From the NCBI GenBank assembly GCA_003096235.1, contig PIXT01000014.1, positions 1-9,485 of the forward strand: 9,485 bases of DNA. Direction: 5' to 3'. Of the stretch, positions 6,874 to 9,485 are shown in pieces; position 1 is the stretch's first letter; each line of letters begins with the position of its first letter. The notes under the pieces were generated by a model. That model did not search any database. It saw only the letters and a program-made list of their open reading frames with translations, and was not told where the DNA came from. The DNA comes from Candidatus Bathyarchaeum sp. Its GTDB lineage: Archaea > Thermoproteota > Bathyarchaeia > Bathyarchaeales > Bathyarchaeaceae. The translations under genes and the position numbers were made by a program.

Positions 6874-8910
6874 TCAAGTCTTCTTAAGGAAACCGTCCCG
6901 TGGCGCAAAAAGCGTTCCCTCTTTTAGCATCTGCCCAATGAACCGTTCTGCGTCTCCAGGCAGTATGTCATACTCGGTTTGAAGCCTTTGCAGCAGCTGT
7001 TCCTTGTCTACCATTCCAGTTTCCTTCTCCAATGATGTAATTAGCCCCAGAATCATTGAAAGCTTGTCACGCAGGCTCTTTGGTTTTCCCGTCATTATAA
7101 TGTCAATATCAAACTTGTGAGATGAAATGTCAATTCCAACCTGCTCAAGAGAAATCTTCATAATATCAATAGCACGCTCAGCATCTTCAAGAGTAACCTC
7201 TTCTCTGAGAGCCACACGAGCCCTAGCCTCAGCAACACGCACCAAAGACTCCAACTGCCTAGCAGTAATAGCTACTGGTGTGCCCTCTGTTTCGCTGGCT
7301 GAACGCATAAGCAAATAGAAGTCTTTCAGACAATCCAGAGCCTCCTGTGTAAGTATTGGCTTTATGTTTTTGGCGTAGCTGACGTATTTTCGGAAAAGAT
7401 CAGCTTCGATAGGTGCTTCAGTGGGAGAAACACCTGTTCGGTGAAGATCAAGAATGTGCTCGGTCATCTGAGCATCTTTAGTCTTTTCGGGTACATCCCT
7501 CAAAACAAAAATCAGGTCAAACCTTGAAAGGATAGTAACTGGAAGCGAAATGTTCTCTCCAACTGTCCTGTATGGGTCATATCTTCCCAATGTTGGGTTA
7601 GCTGCAGCCAAAATCGATGTTCGGGCGTTCAATGTAGCCACGATACCTCCCTTAGCTACTGAAACTGTGTGCTGCTCCATGACCTCGTGGATGGCAACAC
7701 GGTCCTCTGTACGCATCTTATCCATCTCGTCTATTGCAGCTACACCCTTATCCGCCAAAACCAAAGCTCCAGCTTCAAGAGTCATTCCCCCAGTTTTGTC
7801 ACGCAGAACCGCAGCAGTCAATCCCGCGGCAGTAGTTCCACGACCAGACGTGTACAACCCACGAGGGGCAATCTTGGATACATACTGCAAAAGCTGCGAC
7901 TTGGCGGTTCCAGGGTCTCCTACCATTAGAACGTTCAGGTCTCCCCTGATTGTGATGTCTGGGAAGTGTTTTCCAGTTCCTCCAAAAAGAAGATACATTA
8001 TTGCCTCTTTGATGTGCTCGTAGCCATACACGGAAGGCGCTAAAGAAAGAAGAACTTTTTTGTGGATGGTAGGGTCTTTTGCCAGTTTACGAATTTCTTT
8101 TTCTTCTTCTGGAGTGATAAGGATTTTTTCTGGCTCCTTACTTTCAACATCGATATGGTTTGTGTCCAGATGCAAAGTAAATGATCGAAGTTGCCCAACC
8201 TTTGGAAGACGCGCGGCAACAGCACGAGTTATTCCAACTACCGCAACATGGTCTCCAGGTCGCGCCGCGTCAACAAGGTCACGTTCCAAAAGTTTAATGT
8301 CCAGCCATCTTGGGAGCTGACCCGGAGGAAGATCCTCTGGACGCTCTTGGATGCGAACGTCTTGGGAGTCAATGAAAGTGGATTCTTCTTGAATAAAATC
8401 AAAAGAGCTTTTTCTTCTACACTCAGGAGCACTGCATGCTAGCGGTGCAGTTAGAAATGGACCCGACTGCGTAACAATGGACATTGCGCCGCACCATTTG
8501 CATTTGAAGGCTGCTTCCATGACCATGGGTCTGGCGGGGCTGGCGCGGACAACGATGCCTTCAAGCATGACGAGATGTCCTATGTGTTTTGAGCCTAGAA
8601 TTCTTAGAGGTGTGCTTTCTGGTAAGCCACGAAACCGCACTGTAACTTTTCCGATTTCTTCTGCATATTCGGGTTCTTCTATTTGCAGTTGTGCTTTGGC
8701 TGCTCGGTTTGCATATTCGAGGTACTCGTCTGGGCTGTCCATAAGGTGCTGAGCGAGTTTAGGTTCGGATGCAAGTAGTTCGTCAAAGTCTACAGTAAAT
8801 GATTTGTTTCCGGAGACAGCCATGCTTGAGAGCCGTTCACGGTATTTGTCCATCTTGAAGAAGTCTAGAAAAAGCGCCTCTGGGTCCGCTGTCAACAGTT
8901 CTTCAGTCAT
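6874..8910 (-). CDS. mcm: Replicative minichromosome maintenance helicase MCM
   Basis: A 678-residue protein of normal archaeal MCM length. MCM forms the hexameric 3'-5' motor that unwinds DNA at the replication fork, with GINS and the Cdc45/GAN homologue as partners. The N-terminal domain includes a zinc-binding site with Cys137, Cys140, Cys159 and Cys164 (CX2C-X18-CX4C) and an OB fold. The AAA+ core shows Walker A GDPGTAKS (331-338), Walker B IDEMDK (393-398), sensor 1 AAAN (435-438) and the arginine finger in LSRFDL (461-466). A C-terminal winged helix occupies about 610-678. Catalytic elements look complete. The ATG is preceded by GGAGGAG seven bases away and overlaps the stop codon of gins23 (ATGA). 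hel308 follows after 17 bases. Translational coupling with gins23 is likely. Confidence 0.98.
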   Translation of the reverse strand: MTEELLTADPEALFLDFFKMDKYRERLSSMAVSGNKSFTVDFDELLASEPKLAQHLMDSPDEYLEYANRAAKAQLQIEEPEYAEEIGKVTVRFRGLPESTPLRILGSKHIGHLVMLEGIVVRASPARPMVMEAAFKCKWCGAMSIVTQSGPFLTAPLACSAPECRRKSSFDFIQEESTFIDSQDVRIQERPEDLPPGQLPRWLDIKLLERDLVDAARPGDHVAVVGITRAVAARLPKVGQLRSFTLHLDTNHIDVESKEPEKILITPEEEKEIRKLAKDPTIHKKVLLSLAPSVYGYEHIKEAIMYLLFGGTGKHFPDITIRGDLNVLMVGDPGTAKSQLLQYVSKIAPRGLYTSGRGTTAAGLTAAVLRDKTGGMTLEAGALVLADKGVAAIDEMDKMRTEDRVAIHEVMEQHTVSVAKGGIVATLNARTSILAAANPTLGRYDPYRTVGENISLPVTILSRFDLIFVLRDVPEKTKDAQMTEHILDLHRTGVSPTEAPIEADLFRKYVSYAKNIKPILTQEALDCLKDFYLLMRSASETEGTPVAITARQLESLVRVAEARARVALREEVTLEDAERAIDIMKISLEQVGIDISSHKFDIDIIMTGKPKSLRDKLSMILGLITSLEKETGMVDKEQLLQRLQTEYDILPGDAERFIGQMLKEGTLFAPRDGFLKKT

Positions 8911-9482
8911 GTGTTGTCTCCTCCTTGGGGTTTTAGAATTTCAGTTTTCCATTCGTTAATAATCTTGTGTAAACATTCGTAGACATATTTTTCTTCTTTT
9001 GTGAGGCTTCGCAGTATTTGACCAGTTTGGTCTCTTCCTGATGATGCTAATGAAACTATTTTTTTTAGTCTCATCCGAGTTATGTCATCGGTAAGATTTT
9101 TTGCTTTTTCGTATTCTGTTCTTTTTTCTGGCTTCTTGATGGCTTTTTCGTTTAACTCTTCGAGGAAACGCCTCAGTTTTGGATAAAATTCCTCGGGAAG
9201 AGATGTGACCTTTTGTGATGTTTGGACTCGTTCTTTCCAATGTATTTTGTTTAGCATAGTCAAATCGATGGGTTCTTCCATGCGGATGTGGGCTATTCCA
9301 GCCTTTTTCAGTTCTGTTGCTATCCAGTATTTGACTTCGTATTCTTTTCCCTCTGTGAATGGTCCAACTTTTATGCCTGGAAGTTCGATTTCGGGGCTGT
9401 TCCTGTTTGCCACTACCTTGACGGGTGTGTTTTCAAAGATGAAATCAGCGTCTTTGATGAACTTCGCAGGTTCAGCAGACAA
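8907..9482 (-). CDS. gins23: GINS complex subunit, Gins23 (Psf2/Psf3-like) type; start near window edge
   Basis: GINS binds MCM and the Cdc45/GAN homologue to activate the replicative helicase. 191 residues are visible from a TTG at 9482. The layout is a small beta-rich B-like domain first (about 1-70, with PGIKVGPFTEGKEYEVKYW and a following helix) and a helical A-like domain after (about 95-180). B before A is the Gins23 arrangement, whereas Gins51 has A first. The family assignment also rests on context: the stop overlaps the mcm start by four bases, and Gins23 is encoded directly upstream of mcm in Sulfolobus. The sequence is weakly conserved, so the motif evidence alone is moderate. The start is uncertain because only one codon (GGA) is visible upstream of the TTG and no ribosome binding site can be judged; the gene may begin outside the window. 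Confidence 0.82.
   Translation of the reverse strand: MSAEPAKFIKDADFIFENTPVKVVANRNSPEIELPGIKVGPFTEGKEYEVKYWIATELKKAGIAHIRMEEPIDLTMLNKIHWKERVQTSQKVTSLPEEFYPKLRRFLEELNEKAIKKPEKRTEYEKAKNLTDDITRMRLKKIVSLASSGRDQTGQILRSLTKEEKYVYECLHKIINEWKTEILKPQGGDNT
8918..8924 (-). promoter_or_regulatory. Ribosome binding site of mcm, inside the end of gins23
   Basis: On the minus strand GGAGGAG (extended AAGGAGGAG) lies seven bases before the mcm ATG, within the last gins23 codons. It should let ribosomes start mcm efficiently despite the overlapping stop codon. Confidence 0.75.
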
Positions 9483-9485
9483 TCC

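Noticed and set aside
7550..8023. A 157-codon plus-strand frame antisense to mcm
   Set aside because: It mirrors the conserved AAA+ region of mcm; the open frame follows from mcm codon use.

Overview
The window looks like chromosomal DNA of an archaeon. The evidence is a GINS subunit, an MCM helicase and a Hel308 helicase in one cluster, archaeal-type PurB, Shine-Dalgarno sequences of the GGAGGAG type, frequent TTG/GTG starts, and a surface beta-helix protein ending in a PEF plus membrane-anchor tail. A Gins23-type gene directly upstream of mcm matches the arrangement known from Sulfolobus. Together with the PEF tail this suggests a TACK-group archaeon, possibly Bathyarchaeia-like; that placement is an inference. 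All bases belong to genes or short spacers, and no gene-free stretch exceeds about 115 bases.

Left part (1-2867): two genes diverge from a short spacer. On the minus strand is an asparagine-synthetase-family protein, cut by the window's left edge (467 residues visible). Its PP-loop synthetase domain looks intact, but its N-terminal glutaminase domain lacks the nucleophilic Cys and other glutamine-handling residues. On the plus strand is purB (adenylosuccinate lyase), which should start at a TTG preceded by a strong ribosome binding site.

Middle (2895-4508, minus strand): a secreted, probably cell-surface, NosD-like right-handed beta-helix protein. It is convergent with purB, and short hairpins with T-runs lie between the two genes.

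Right part (4622-9485, minus strand): a replication and repair operon transcribed right to left in the order gins23, mcm, hel308. gins23 and mcm overlap by four bases (ATGA), and mcm and hel308 are 17 bases apart. GINS and MCM are parts of the archaeal replicative helicase (CMG-like) complex. Hel308 is a 3'-5' helicase that acts at stalled forks, and here it ends in a PIP-box-like tail that could bind PCNA. A hairpin followed by TTTT after hel308 probably ends the operon.

The two most notable observations are the apparently dead glutaminase domain of the asparagine-synthetase homologue and the linkage of hel308 to gins23-mcm. I see no mobile element, CRISPR array, rRNA or tRNA.
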